A stretch of DNA of 64,000 nucleotides from Streptomyces sp. Ru72 (GCF_002920635.1 NZ_PQSR01000016.1:52758-116757), one strand, 5' to 3'. Positions 42,423 to 52,109 are shown, counted from the stretch's first letter. A program made the numbers and translations. The notes: generated from the sequence alone by a model not told the origin.

Positions 42423-44072
42423 TCACTCCCGGCGGGAACGCAGTTCCCGACGCAGGATCTTGCCACTCGCCGTCTTCGGCAGCTCGGGCAGGACCTCCAC
42501 CTGGCGCGGGTACTTGTAGGCTGCCAGTCTCTCCTTGCAGTACGCCGCGAGCGCGTCGGGGTCCGTCTCGGCCCCCGGGCGCAGGCTGATGTACGCCTTG
42601 ACGGTCTCGCCGCGGTACCCGTCCGGCACCCCCACGACGGCCGCCTCGCGCACCGCCGGGTGCGTGTAGAGGACGTCCTCGACCTCCCGAGGCCACACCT
42701 TGAAGCCGGACGCGTTGATCATGTCCTTCTTGCGGTCCACGACGTACAGCCAGCCCCGCTCGTCCATGAACCCGATGTCGCCGGTGCGCAGCTCGCCGTC
42801 CGCGAAGGTCTCGGCGGTGGCCTCGGGCCGCCGCCAGTAGCCGGGCACGACCTGGGGGCCGCGGACGACGATCTCGCCCTGTTCGCCGAACGGCACCTCC
42901 TCGCCCCGCTCGTCGACGATGCGGACGACCGTGTCCGGCCCGGGCACGCCGACCGCCAGGGTTCCGGAGACCGGGTCCACGGGGGCCTCCCGGCCGGGCG
43001 GGACCGAGGCACAGGGCGCGGTGCACTCGGTCAGTCCGTAGCCGTTGCGGATGTACGGCCCGAAACCGTCCCGGAACTTCTCCACCAGGGCGGGCGGCAG
43101 CGGCGCGCCACCGGAGGAGATGACCCGGAAGGAGGAGAAGTGGTCCGGGGTGACGGACGGGTGGGCGGCGAGCGCCATGAAGGCGGTGGAGGGGCCGACG
43201 GTGTAGTGCGGGCGGTGCTCGGCGAACGCGTCGAGGACGACGCCCGGCTCGAACCGGTAGGCGAGGACGAGCGTGCCGCCGCTGGTGAGACAGGCCGCCA
43301 GCTCGCACACCATCCCGGTGATGTGGAACAGCGGCGCCAGAGCGAAGTAGACGGGCACCTCGGGCAGGCCGAGGCCCGTGCGCTGCCGCTCGGCGTTGTA
43401 CATGATGTTGCCGTGCGTGTTGGTGGCGCCCTTCGGGGTGCCGCTGGTGCCCGAGGTGTAGCTGATCAGCGCGATGTCGGACGGGCCCAGGTCGCGGCCC
43501 TCGGGCGCCTTGTGGCCCTGCCGGGCGACGGCGACCAGGTCGTCGGCGTCGGCGGCCTGCTCCAGCCGTTCGAAGCTGAGCACACGTGCGTCGTCACGGG
43601 TCTGGAGGTCCCGTTCGCAGGCGGTCAGTACGATCCGCACGGGCGATGCGGCGGCCGTGTCCCGCAGATACGACTCCCAGGCGCGGTCGGAGCACACCAG
43701 GGCGGTCACCTCGGCGTCCTTCAGGACGTGTGTGACCTCCCCGGACTTGTACATGGGGTTGACGGGCACGACGGTGGCGCCGGCCTTCCAGGCGCCGAGC
43801 AGCGCCAGCACGAAGTGCGGGGAGTTCTGCAGCAGGATCGCGACCCGGTCGCCGCGCTCCAGACCGCGCGAGGCGAGGAACCCGGCGACGGAGTCGGTCA
43901 GCGCGTCCAGTTCGGCGTAGCTGATCCGGCCGTCGAAGTAGGCCAGGGCGGTGCGGTCGGGGGGCACCTGGCGCAGGGCGTGCGGGAGCGAGTCGGCGGG
44001 GCTGACCGGGGCGCGCTGGGCGTCGTCGAGGAGGGCGAGCCAGGGCTTGGCGGCGTAGCGGGAGGCGGTCAC
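42423..44072 (-). CDS. Acyl-CoA synthetase (AMP-forming)
   Basis: 549-aa AMP-dependent CoA ligase. Phosphate loop YTSGTSGTPKGA, GYGLTECTAP, DRKKDMINASGFKVWPREVE hinge and C-terminal catalytic Lys in KTASGKILRREL are all present. It activates a fatty or aromatic acid for the locus' dehydrogenases. GTG 44072 overlaps the SDR stop by 4 nt (GTGA), so the two genes are coupled. Confidence 0.92.
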   Translation of the reverse strand: MTASRYAAKPWLALLDDAQRAPVSPADSLPHALRQVPPDRTALAYFDGRISYAELDALTDSVAGFLASRGLERGDRVAILLQNSPHFVLALLGAWKAGATVVPVNPMYKSGEVTHVLKDAEVTALVCSDRAWESYLRDTAAASPVRIVLTACERDLQTRDDARVLSFERLEQAADADDLVAVARQGHKAPEGRDLGPSDIALISYTSGTSGTPKGATNTHGNIMYNAERQRTGLGLPEVPVYFALAPLFHITGMVCELAACLTSGGTLVLAYRFEPGVVLDAFAEHRPHYTVGPSTAFMALAAHPSVTPDHFSSFRVISSGGAPLPPALVEKFRDGFGPYIRNGYGLTECTAPCASVPPGREAPVDPVSGTLAVGVPGPDTVVRIVDERGEEVPFGEQGEIVVRGPQVVPGYWRRPEATAETFADGELRTGDIGFMDERGWLYVVDRKKDMINASGFKVWPREVEDVLYTHPAVREAAVVGVPDGYRGETVKAYISLRPGAETDPDALAAYCKERLAAYKYPRQVEVLPELPKTASGKILRRELRSRRE

Positions 44073-44833
44073 CGGCCGGCCTCCCACTTCTGCTGGATGT
44101 GGTTCATGCTCGTCATCCAGCGGTCCGGGTCGGTGGCGCGCGCCTGGTAGTAGGCGGCGGCCTCGGGGTGCGGCAGGATCAGGAACCGGTCCTCCTCGAT
44201 GCCCTTGAGCAGGGCGTCGGCGACGTCGTCGGGTTCGATCGCGGTCGGTGCCAGCACCAGTTCCCCGGCGGTGCCGGAGGCGGTCAGCATGTCGGTGCGG
44301 ACGCCCTGGGGGCAGATCGCGTGGACCTTCAGGCCGCGATGGCGGTAGGTCAGGGACAGCCACTCGGCGAAGGCGTACGCGCCGTGCTTGGTGACGCTGT
44401 AGGGGGCGGCGCCGATCATGGTGAGCAGTCCGGCGGCGGAGACCGTGGAGACGAACCGGCCCGCGTCGCGCTCCAGCCAGGCGGGCAGGAGTTCGCGGGC
44501 GGCGCGGACGTGGGCCATCACGTTCACGTCCCAGGCCCGCGCCCAGACCTCCTCGTCGGCGGCCTCGGTGCCGCCGGAGCCGAGGCCCGCGTTGGCGCAG
44601 TAGACGTCGATCGTCCCGCCGAGGGCGTCCCGCGCCTGCGACACGATCGCGGAGGCGTCACCCGGGACGGCGATGCCGCCGATCTCGTCGGCCACGGCCT
44701 TCGCCTTCCCGGCGTCCAGGTCGTTGACGACGACCCGGGCCCCCTCGGCGGCGAAGCGGCGGGCCAGCGCGGCCCCGATGCCGCCTCCCGCCCCGGTGAC
44801 GACCACTCCCGCATCCTGCACGGCTTCCACCAT
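44069..44833 (-). CDS. SDR-family oxidoreductase
   Basis: 254-aa short-chain dehydrogenase: TGAGGGIGAALARRFAAEGARVVVND at the N-terminus, CANAG, VSAAGLLTMIGAAPYSVTKHG (Ser-Tyr-Lys). ATG 44833 (MVEAVQDAG) follows GAAGGAG. First gene of a unit with the acyl-CoA synthetase; a TetR-type operator is 61 nt upstream. It probably oxidises a hydroxyacyl or alcohol intermediate. Confidence 0.9.
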   Translation of the reverse strand: MVEAVQDAGVVVTGAGGGIGAALARRFAAEGARVVVNDLDAGKAKAVADEIGGIAVPGDASAIVSQARDALGGTIDVYCANAGLGSGGTEAADEEVWARAWDVNVMAHVRAARELLPAWLERDAGRFVSTVSAAGLLTMIGAAPYSVTKHGAYAFAEWLSLTYRHRGLKVHAICPQGVRTDMLTASGTAGELVLAPTAIEPDDVADALLKGIEEDRFLILPHPEAAAYYQARATDPDRWMTSMNHIQQKWEAGR

Positions 44834-44893
44834 CGGTCTCCTTCGACGCGACACGCACCGGCTCTGCTGCCGTCGGCTCTGTACGGCGGCCAG

Positions 44894-44911
44894 ACTAACC
44901 AGTCGGTATGT
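44894..44911. promoter_or_regulatory. TetR operator candidate, acyl-CoA locus (right site)
   Basis: ACTAACCAGTCGGTATGT matches the reverse complement of the site at 39346 in 14 of 18 positions. It lies 61 nt before the SDR start, probably overlapping the promoter of the SDR-synthetase operon. Confidence 0.6.
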
Positions 44912-44981
44912 AACAGGGAAGAGGCTGCTTCGCCGGCCATTACGCGGGCATGACAGTTCCATCGAGCAGGGAGGTCATCGC

Positions 44982-46211
44982 ATGAGGCTGTCCAGACGAG
45001 GGCTGCTCGCCGCCACCACGGCGGCGGCCGTGCCGTTCCCCGCAACGTCCGGGGCCGGCGGCGGGCGGCTGCGCACCGGTTTCGAACGCCTGGCGGCGGA
45101 CGGCTACGCGCCGCTGGCGGGCCGCCGGGTCGGCGTCGTGACCAATCCCACGGGCGTGACGAGGGACGTGCGCCACATCGTGGACGTGATGCACGACGAC
45201 CCCAGGGTGAACCTGGTCGCGGTCTTCGGGCCCGAGCACGGCTTCCGAGGCACAGCCCAGGCCGGCGGTTCGGAGGGCCGCTACGACGACCCGGCGACCG
45301 GGCTTCCCGTCTACGACACGTACCTGAAGGCCGGCCGGCCGCTCGCCGACATCTTCACCGCGTCCGGTGTGGACACCGTCGTCTTCGACATCCAGGACGT
45401 GGGCGCCCGTTTCTACACCTACATCTGGACCCTTTACGACTGCATGGAGGCCGCCGCCCTCGCGGGCAAGCGGTTCATGGTCCTGGACCGGCCGAACCCG
45501 GTGACCGGACGCGCCGCCCTCGGCCCGGTCCTGCACAGAGAGTTCGCGACCTTCGTCGGCCGGCAGCCGATCGCGCAGGCGCACGGGATGACGGTCGCGG
45601 AGCTGGCGCGGCTGTTCAACGGGGAGTTCCTGACCTCGCCCGTGCCGCTCGACACCGTCCTGATGGCCGGCTGGAGGCGGTCGGACTTCTACGACGCCTC
45701 CCGGCTGCCCTGGGTGCCACCGAGCCCCAACATGCCGACACCCGACACCGCGCTGGTCTACTCGGGGACGTGCCTGTTCGAGGGCACGAACCTGTCCGAG
45801 GGACGCGGCACCACCCGCCCCTTCGAACTCCTCGGCGCGGAGGGCGTCGACGGCCGGTGGGCAGCGGAAGCGGAGCGACTGGAGCTGCCGGGCGTGCACT
45901 TCAGGGAGGCGTACTTCACACCCGCCTTCTCCAAGTCCCAGGGCAGGACGATCGGTGGAGTGCAGATCCATGTCCACGACCGGGCGGCCTACGACCCCGT
46001 CCGCACCGGGATCGCGCTGCTCGTGACCGCGAAGAAGGTGTGGAGCGGATTCGCCTGGCGCTCCGACGCCTGGATCGACAAGCTCACGGGCTCCGCGCGG
46101 GTGCGCACGATGATCGACGCCGGCGCCACGGCCGACGAGGTGGTGGCGGCGTGGCAGGACGAACTGGCCGCCTTCCGGCGGATCCGCAGGGAGTACCTGC
46201 TGTACGGATGA
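44982..46211 (+). CDS. Exo-beta-N-acetylmuramidase NamZ-like (DUF1343), exported
   Basis: 409-aa protein of the DUF1343/NamZ family, exo-acting muramidases that release MurNAc from peptidoglycan fragments. A Tat signal (SRRGLLAATTAAAVPFPA) lies in residues 1-25. Family segments are GRRVGVVTNPTGVT, VFGPEHGFRG, DIQDVGARFYTYIWTL, LDRPNPVTG, and SEGRGTTRPFELLG. ATG 44982 follows GGGAGG. Role: turnover of cell-wall material outside the membrane. Confidence 0.88.
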   Translation: MRLSRRGLLAATTAAAVPFPATSGAGGGRLRTGFERLAADGYAPLAGRRVGVVTNPTGVTRDVRHIVDVMHDDPRVNLVAVFGPEHGFRGTAQAGGSEGRYDDPATGLPVYDTYLKAGRPLADIFTASGVDTVVFDIQDVGARFYTYIWTLYDCMEAAALAGKRFMVLDRPNPVTGRAALGPVLHREFATFVGRQPIAQAHGMTVAELARLFNGEFLTSPVPLDTVLMAGWRRSDFYDASRLPWVPPSPNMPTPDTALVYSGTCLFEGTNLSEGRGTTRPFELLGAEGVDGRWAAEAERLELPGVHFREAYFTPAFSKSQGRTIGGVQIHVHDRAAYDPVRTGIALLVTAKKVWSGFAWRSDAWIDKLTGSARVRTMIDAGATADEVVAAWQDELAAFRRIRREYLLYG

Positions 46212-46298
46212 GCGTGACGTATGGCCAACCGTGGCCGCCCGCAGGACGATGCGCGCACTGCGCGCAACGCGCTCGACCTCGGGGCAAGGGGGCCCGTC

Positions 46299-47642
46299 AT
46301 GGCGGTACCGGCAGTGAGCGTGAGTCCCTACTGGGAGCTGACCTTCGACGCGGACGGCGACGTCGACGGGCCGGAGCGGAACCGGCTGCTGACGGAGGTG
46401 ACACGGCGGGAAGTCCGCGACCTGCTGGTCTTCGCGCACGGCTGGAACAACCAGCGCTCCGGCGCCACCCGGCTCTACAGCAGCTTCTTCGCGCCGGTGC
46501 CCTTGATCGCGCCCAGGGCCCGCCTCGGGTACGTGGGGGTGATCTGGCCGTCGATGATGTTCGCGGACGAGCCGATCCCCCACTTCCCGCCGTCGGTCGC
46601 GGTCGAGGTGCCGGCGGCTCCGCTGCTGGACAAGGACAGCCGCCACGCGCTGCTCGAGGTGTTCCCCGGCCGCGCGACCGTGGTGGAGCAGCTCTCACGG
46701 CTGCTGGAGCAGCATCCGGACGACGGTGCCTCGCTGGAGGAGTTCGGGCGGCTGGTGCGGCTGCTGGTGGAGGTGCGGCCGCAGGGGCCGCAGGCAGCGT
46801 TCGCCGCGGACACGCTGGCCCAGGGGGCGCCCGAGGACGAGCCCGGGATGATGACCGGGGACACGGCCGAGGTGTGCCGGAGCTTCGCTCGGGCGCTGGA
46901 GCAGGTCCAGTCGGCCGGCGGGGAGCCCCCGGAGGGGTTCTCGTTCACGCCGAAGGGCGTGTGGGACGGCGCGCGCGAGTTGCTCAGACAGGCCACGTAC
47001 TACGCGATGAAGCGGCGCGCGGGGACGGTCGGCGAGCGGGGGCTCGGGCAGGTGATCGGGCAACTGGCGCAGGCGGCGCCGGGGGTGCGGGTGCACCTGG
47101 TCGGGCACAGCTTCGGCGGGCGGCTGGTGTCGTTCGCGCTGCGCGGGCTGCCGGAGGGGGTGCGCACGGTGAAGTCGGTGACGCTGCTGCAGGGCGCCTT
47201 CTCCCACTACGCCTTCGCGGCCCGGCTGCCGGAGGACCCGCACACCAGCGGTGTGCTGGACGGGCAGCAGAACCGGGTCGACGGTCCCCTGGTGTGCTGC
47301 TATTCCCACTTCGACTCGGCGCTCGGCACGCTCTACCCGCTGGCGTCCCGGATGGCGGACGACGACCGGTCGCTGGCCGGGGGCTTCACGGCGAACCTCG
47401 ACATCGGCCGGCTCCTGGGCCCCCGTTGGGGGGCGATGGGGCACGACGGGGTCCAGGCGGTGGACGGTACGCGCGGCATGACGCTCGCCGACGCGCTCGG
47501 CGGCGGACTGCCGACGTCCGGCTGCGTCAACGTCGACGCCTGCGCGGTGGTCTGCCACGGCGGTCCGCCGGCGGGCGCGCACAGCGACATCGTGCATCCG
47601 GAACTGGCCCGGGTGGTGCTGGCGGCGGGCCGGGTGAGCTGA
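46299..47642 (+). CDS. Alpha/beta hydrolase-fold protein
   Basis: 447-aa protein. LLVFAHGWNNQRSG is an oxyanion-strand motif and VHLVGHSFGGRL the nucleophile elbow, with Ser as nucleophile. Other candidate catalytic residues are in SHFDSALGTLYPLASR and the final CHGG/SDIVHPE region. A long insertion (about 90-220) is specific to this family. Start ATG 46299 follows CAAGGGGG; the earlier in-frame ATG at 46221 has no ribosome binding site. No signal peptide. Substrate unknown. Confidence 0.75.
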   Translation: MAVPAVSVSPYWELTFDADGDVDGPERNRLLTEVTRREVRDLLVFAHGWNNQRSGATRLYSSFFAPVPLIAPRARLGYVGVIWPSMMFADEPIPHFPPSVAVEVPAAPLLDKDSRHALLEVFPGRATVVEQLSRLLEQHPDDGASLEEFGRLVRLLVEVRPQGPQAAFAADTLAQGAPEDEPGMMTGDTAEVCRSFARALEQVQSAGGEPPEGFSFTPKGVWDGARELLRQATYYAMKRRAGTVGERGLGQVIGQLAQAAPGVRVHLVGHSFGGRLVSFALRGLPEGVRTVKSVTLLQGAFSHYAFAARLPEDPHTSGVLDGQQNRVDGPLVCCYSHFDSALGTLYPLASRMADDDRSLAGGFTANLDIGRLLGPRWGAMGHDGVQAVDGTRGMTLADALGGGLPTSGCVNVDACAVVCHGGPPAGAHSDIVHPELARVVLAAGRVS

Positions 47643-47668
47643 CCCGCCGCCGCACGTCATCTCGCGGC

Positions 47669-50470
47669 CTACCGGTGTGAGGTGTACTCCACCACCTGCT
47701 GGAACGTCGGCCGGTTCTGCCAGCTGATCCTGCCGTGCTTGATGCCGCCCAGGGTGCGCTGGACGATCGAGTCGGCGCACCACTGGTCACCGGCCGAGCA
47801 CTGGTCGTCGCCCGGGTAGACCTGGGACGCGGTCATGCCCGCCGCCTGCTTCAGCGTGCTGATCAGGACGTCGCGGCAGGCGCTCAGGCTGCCGCCGCCG
47901 CAGTACTTCTGTGCGAGCGGGCCCTGCACCGGCTCCCCGAGGACCGCCCGGATGTCCTTGTCGACATAGCTCCACCAGCCGTACTGGAAGGAGCTTCCGG
48001 CGTGCGAGCCGGTCGGGCCGTGCGCGGCCGACGGGGACTCGTCGATCGGCAGGTTGTTGCCGAAGGCGGTGTACAGGTCGCTGCCGAGGCCCGGTTGGAA
48101 CTCGGCCTTCACCAGCAGCGGCCACCAGGCGTCCAGGATGCGGATGGCATCGGCGTCGGCGTACGTCTTCGAGCCGGCCGAGGTCTCGGTGCGCCGGGCG
48201 CCCGCCGACACCCACGCCTGCAGCTTGCCCACCGCCGCCGCGGCCGTCGGATCGGTCACGGGCGAGCTGCCCACGACCTTCAGCAGTCTCGGCAGCACAT
48301 CCTCGGCGCGCAGATCCGCGAGAGCCGCGTCCGCCATCGCCTTCACCAGGGACGACCTGGTCACCCCGCCGGCCGCGACCAGCTTCCTCACCCGGTCCTC
48401 GAGCAGGTTGCCGCGGTGGACGGAGCCCTCGCCCCAGGGAGCGGCCGTGTAGTCCTTGGCCTGCTTGTTGTTCCAGGAGATGTAGTAGTCCTGGTCGATG
48501 GAGTTGGGGTGCTGGGACGGCGCGGTGTAGTCGGCCGTGTTGGTCGCCGGGTCCCAGTTGCGCCACTCGTACGCCGCCTGCGCCCATACGGGGAACTCGG
48601 CGTCGACACCGCTGGCCCGCACCGGGTTGTCGCCGCTGTTGTAGTACGCGGTGTGCTGGGAGTCGGCGTAGAACCAGTTGAAGGTGTAGTTGATGTGCTG
48701 GACCGCGCTCTGGAAGTCCTTCGGCCCCTTGACGTAGTCGGGGTCGTTCAGCATCTGGAAGCCGATGATCGAGTCGGCCTCGTGCAGGTAGGACGAGCGC
48801 AGGGTGGTGTAGGCGACCTTCTTGCCGCCGACCGTGGCGCGGTACTCCACGGGCCCGTACTTGGTGCGCCACACCCGCATCGTGTAGGAGCCGGCCGGCG
48901 TCGAGTCGGCGGTCGTGGGTGACCAGGAGTTCTTCTGCTCCACCTTGTCCATGGCGGTGCAGGTGCCGTGGTACAGGTAGTGGTAGTCGTCCTGGCACAG
49001 CTCGACCGCGTAGGTGTCGATGATGTCCTGGCCGGAGGTGGTGGCGCTCCACGAGTAGTCCTGGCCGCGGCCCAGTTCGACGTACATGCTCAGGCCCGCG
49101 AAGGAGGCGCCGCGGGCGCTGATGCCGGGTCCCTGGATCTCCTGGAGCATGAGGAGCTGCGGCGCGAAGTAGCCGGTCTGCGGGCCGAAGACGGCGATGG
49201 GGTGGCCGCTCGCGGTGTACTTGCCGCTCACCACCAGGGCGTTGGACATGCCGCGCCTGGCGGAGGTCAGGGCGGTCGTGGCCGCGGTCTTCGACGCGCG
49301 GGCCGCGCTCGAGGTCGCCGCGCTGCCGGTGCGGTCGTAGACGAGCGGTTCCTGCGTCACCGAGCCCGCCTCGGGCAGCGCCTCGCCCTGGGGGCTCGCC
49401 GGCTTGGTCGCGTACGGGAAGCTCTCGCCGTTGTGGACGGTGAGGACGGCCTCGGGGTCGTTGCGCTCACGGAAGGACTCCCAGACCCTGGTGCCCTCCT
49501 CCACGCCGTACTTGGACTGGGCGGCCAGCAGGGAGATCGCGTTGTTGACCTCGCCGCCCCCGCCGGAGCCGAAGAGCGCGCCGATGACGGAGGCGAGCGC
49601 GACCAGGTCGGTGACCTTGAAGTGCTCGATGGTGCCGGCGTTGGTGATGGAGTCCTTGTGGCCGGTCAGGACGTACTCGCCGGGGAAGTAGCGGCCGGAG
49701 TCGGAGGCGTCGATGTAGGCGTTGACGCCGGCCAGGTAGGCGTTCACGTCGGCGAGGGCCTGCTTGCCGCGGTCGCCGGCGGCGGCCACCGCGTTGTCGA
49801 TCTGTGCCTGGAGGTCGGCCTCGGTGTAGGGCGCGTTGCGCCAGAACTCCTGTTCGAGGCCCTGGTTGGCGGCGGCGCCGCCCGCGAAGGAGGTGAGCTG
49901 TCCGCGGCCCACGTGCCGGAAGACGTCCATCAGCCACAGCCGGTCCTCAGCCGCGGCATACCCGGCGCCGAACTCCGTGCCGTACCTGGTGGTACCGGTG
50001 ATGTGCGGGACGCCCGTCTTCTTGTCGCGGACGATCGTCACGTCACCGCGACCGGCGGGCTTCTCGGTGGAGGCGACTTGGTCGGACGGGACGCCGAACG
50101 AGGCGTCGTTGAAGAAGCTGTTGATCTTCGCGTCGGTGAGCGAGGAGTAGCCCGTGGCCAGGTTGGCGTAGGGGCCGAGCTGGTCCTCGGCATGGTTGGG
50201 CTGGGTACCGAAGGCCTGGTTGAGCAGGATCTGGGCGAGGGTTGCGTTGCCGTTCTCGCCGGGCGGGAGGATGTCCGAACACCGGCCGCCGCAGTAGTCG
50301 TTCGACGCGGTCGCCTCCGAGGTGCTCGCGGCCGCCTCGGCGGTGGCCGCGGCGGTCGGGGACAAAAGCCCCGCGATGAGCACGCATATCGACGCGGCCT
50401 TGAGGAACTTGGGGGTTCTGCGAGGAGTTCTCAGTCTGTCGAGGGCGGTGCGTGGGGTGCGCCGTGGCAT
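47669..50470 (-). CDS. Secreted penicillin acylase-family N-terminal nucleophile hydrolase
   Basis: 933-aa N-terminal nucleophile amidase, self-processed into alpha and beta subunits. The signal peptide is around residues 20-48 (FLKAASICVLIAGLLSPTAA). The alpha part carries VTIVRDKKTGVPHITGTTRYGTEFGAGYAAAEDRL. Cleavage before Ser409 (RRGM|SNALVVSG) exposes the catalytic serine; beta-chain segments are FGPQTGYFAP and FNWFYADSQHTAYYNSGD. The family includes acylases of penicillins, lipopeptides (aculeacin) and acyl-homoserine lactones. The natural substrate is unknown. Confidence 0.9.
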   Translation of the reverse strand: MPRRTPRTALDRLRTPRRTPKFLKAASICVLIAGLLSPTAAATAEAAASTSEATASNDYCGGRCSDILPPGENGNATLAQILLNQAFGTQPNHAEDQLGPYANLATGYSSLTDAKINSFFNDASFGVPSDQVASTEKPAGRGDVTIVRDKKTGVPHITGTTRYGTEFGAGYAAAEDRLWLMDVFRHVGRGQLTSFAGGAAANQGLEQEFWRNAPYTEADLQAQIDNAVAAAGDRGKQALADVNAYLAGVNAYIDASDSGRYFPGEYVLTGHKDSITNAGTIEHFKVTDLVALASVIGALFGSGGGGEVNNAISLLAAQSKYGVEEGTRVWESFRERNDPEAVLTVHNGESFPYATKPASPQGEALPEAGSVTQEPLVYDRTGSAATSSAARASKTAATTALTSARRGMSNALVVSGKYTASGHPIAVFGPQTGYFAPQLLMLQEIQGPGISARGASFAGLSMYVELGRGQDYSWSATTSGQDIIDTYAVELCQDDYHYLYHGTCTAMDKVEQKNSWSPTTADSTPAGSYTMRVWRTKYGPVEYRATVGGKKVAYTTLRSSYLHEADSIIGFQMLNDPDYVKGPKDFQSAVQHINYTFNWFYADSQHTAYYNSGDNPVRASGVDAEFPVWAQAAYEWRNWDPATNTADYTAPSQHPNSIDQDYYISWNNKQAKDYTAAPWGEGSVHRGNLLEDRVRKLVAAGGVTRSSLVKAMADAALADLRAEDVLPRLLKVVGSSPVTDPTAAAAVGKLQAWVSAGARRTETSAGSKTYADADAIRILDAWWPLLVKAEFQPGLGSDLYTAFGNNLPIDESPSAAHGPTGSHAGSSFQYGWWSYVDKDIRAVLGEPVQGPLAQKYCGGGSLSACRDVLISTLKQAAGMTASQVYPGDDQCSAGDQWCADSIVQRTLGGIKHGRISWQNRPTFQQVVEYTSHR

Positions 50471-50695
50471 GGCAGCTCCTCCCGACGGGGTAGTGGCGGG
50501 CGGACGTTACCGCCGGTATCCCCGCGATTGAAGATGAACATGCGTCAGTTTTTCAACCGTCCGGCAAGTGCTTTTGGAGGTCACCGGAAATCCGATGGAG
50601 CCGAATCGCGTGTCGATACGTCTATTCGGCGACGTCCCCAGGACGACGCCGAAGTGACCGAAGTACAAGTGCAGTTGTGACGGAGGTGCAGGGCG

Positions 50696-51298
50696 ATGGC
50701 CGGTTTCCGGAGTCTGGCGAGACAGGTCCGTGATCCGAGGTGCGATCTGGCACTACGGCGCTACTCACTGCGCAAGTGCCTTGAGAAGTTCGCCCCCTAC
50801 GGGCATCGGGCCACCTGGGACCATCTGTGCTCCCGGGCCGGGTTCGGCCCCGAGGACCGCTCCCCCGATCCGGTGCGGCTCGTGGCCGCACTGGAGGAAC
50901 TGGAGGAGGCCCGGTCCGTGTGGCTCACCTACGAGGCCGAGTTCACGGAGCGCCGCAGGAAGGAGAAGCACGACGGACTGCGCCGGCCGGGCAGTGTGGA
51001 CGACTGGCACCGGCTGACGTGGGGCGGCTTCGGGGTCGCGTGGTGCGACGACCCGCGGGTCCACCCTCATGAACCGCTGGCGGAGGTGCTGCGCCGGCTC
51101 ATCGCCGCACTGGAGCGCGATCCGGGCTCATCGTGTCCGGTGTGCGCCGGTGAGCGCCTCACCTGGAGATACGACCTGGCCCATGAGCCGTCGTCGGGCC
51201 CGGTCTGCACGGACTGCGGCATCCTGGTGCCGTCTCACGTGCTGACACCCGCGGCCCTGGCGCGGACCAGGCGCGCACGGCTGCTCGTGTCGGCCTAG
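50696..51298 (+). CDS. Hypothetical protein with C-terminal zinc ribbon
   Basis: 200-aa protein, family not recognised. N-terminal basic helices (RSLARQVRDPRCDLALRRYSLRKCLEKFAPYG), a Trp-rich middle, and a C-terminal CPVCAGERLTWRYDL...CTDCGI pattern (two CxxC pairs), probably a zinc ribbon. ATG 50696 is preceded by GGAGG at 10 nt. Flanked by a divergent acylase gene and a terminator. Possibly a nucleic-acid-binding accessory protein. Confidence 0.7.
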   Translation: MAGFRSLARQVRDPRCDLALRRYSLRKCLEKFAPYGHRATWDHLCSRAGFGPEDRSPDPVRLVAALEELEEARSVWLTYEAEFTERRRKEKHDGLRRPGSVDDWHRLTWGGFGVAWCDDPRVHPHEPLAEVLRRLIAALERDPGSSCPVCAGERLTWRYDLAHEPSSGPVCTDCGILVPSHVLTPAALARTRRARLLVSA

Positions 51299-51310
51299 GG
51301 ACCGGATCGT

Positions 51311-51339
51311 GGGGGTGCGCCGGGGGATGCCGCACCCCC
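51311..51339 (+). terminator. Terminator-like hairpin
   Basis: GGGGGTGCG and CGCACCCCC arms with an 11-nt loop followed by GTTG, 13 nt after the zinc-ribbon gene. The next 220 nt up to the SoxR stop hold no gene I can support. Confidence 0.6.
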
Positions 51340-51563
51340 GTTGTCAGCGGCTCGTGACCCACCGGGACAGGGCGCAGAGGTGAGCCGGGGGCCGACGGGT
51401 GCCCGGCGCGGGGGTGCGCCGGGGGAATGTGCGCAGCGGCGCCTGCGGGGCGCCTCCGCCCGGCTCTTCGAGCAGGGAGCAGCCCCGGCGCCCACCAGGG
51501 CTGTCGTGGGCCCCCGGACCGTCGAGGCTCCCGGGGAGGCATGACGGCCCAGGGCGGCGGGGG

Positions 51564-52028
51564 CTACCGCTTGCGGCGTTCCACCATCAGGCGGGAGCCT
51601 GACTGCCGTTCGCCGAACACGTCGTCCGGGTTGGACAGTACGCACGTCTCCAGGGACAGGCACCCGCAGCCGATGCAGTCGGTCAGGTGGTCCCGCAGGC
51701 GGCTCAGCTGCTTGATGCGTTCCTCCAGTTCGGAGCGCCAGGCCGCGGAGAGGCGGGCCCAGTCCTCGCGGGTGGGTGTGCGCTCCTCCGGGAGCTGCGC
51801 CAGTGCCTCGCGGATCGTGGCAAGCGGGATGCCCACCCGTTGCGCCGCTCGCACGAAGGCGACCCTGCGCAGTGCGTCCCGGGAATAGCGGCGCTGGTTG
51901 CCCGCGGTGCGGCGGCTGCTGATCAGGCCCTTGGACTCGTAGAAGTGCAGGGCGGAGACGGCGGCGCCGCTGCGGGCGGACAACTGGCCGACGGTCAGCT
52001 CGTGGATCTTCTCCGGGATCTGGGGCAC
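51564..52028 (-). CDS. soxR: Redox-sensing regulator SoxR
   Basis: 154-aa MerR-family activator. HTH region residues 10-50 (LTVGQLSARSGAAVSALHFYESKGLI), dimerisation helix, and four cluster cysteines C118, C121, C123, C129 (CIGCGC then C), the [2Fe-2S] signature of SoxR that senses redox-active compounds. In Streptomyces SoxR responds to endogenous pigments. GTG 52028. Divergent from the MaoC gene. I see no canonical SoxR box in this intergenic region. Confidence 0.94.
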   Translation of the reverse strand: MPQIPEKIHELTVGQLSARSGAAVSALHFYESKGLISSRRTAGNQRRYSRDALRRVAFVRAAQRVGIPLATIREALAQLPEERTPTREDWARLSAAWRSELEERIKQLSRLRDHLTDCIGCGCLSLETCVLSNPDDVFGERQSGSRLMVERRKR

Positions 52029-52093
52029 CTTCCAGAGCCTACCCACCGCGGCACAGGCGTCGTCCGTTGACACCGGTGCCGCACCCGACCATG

Positions 52094-52109
52094 CTAAGCA
52101 GTTGCTTAG
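52094..52109. promoter_or_regulatory. TetR operator candidate before the MaoC gene
   Basis: CTAAGCA-GT-TGCTTAG is a perfect palindrome 35 nt before MaoC. A variant (GCTAAGCGCCCGCTCA read on the minus strand) lies upstream of the neighbouring TetR gene at 53299, sharing 11 of 16 positions including both GCTAAGC halves. Confidence 0.55.
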
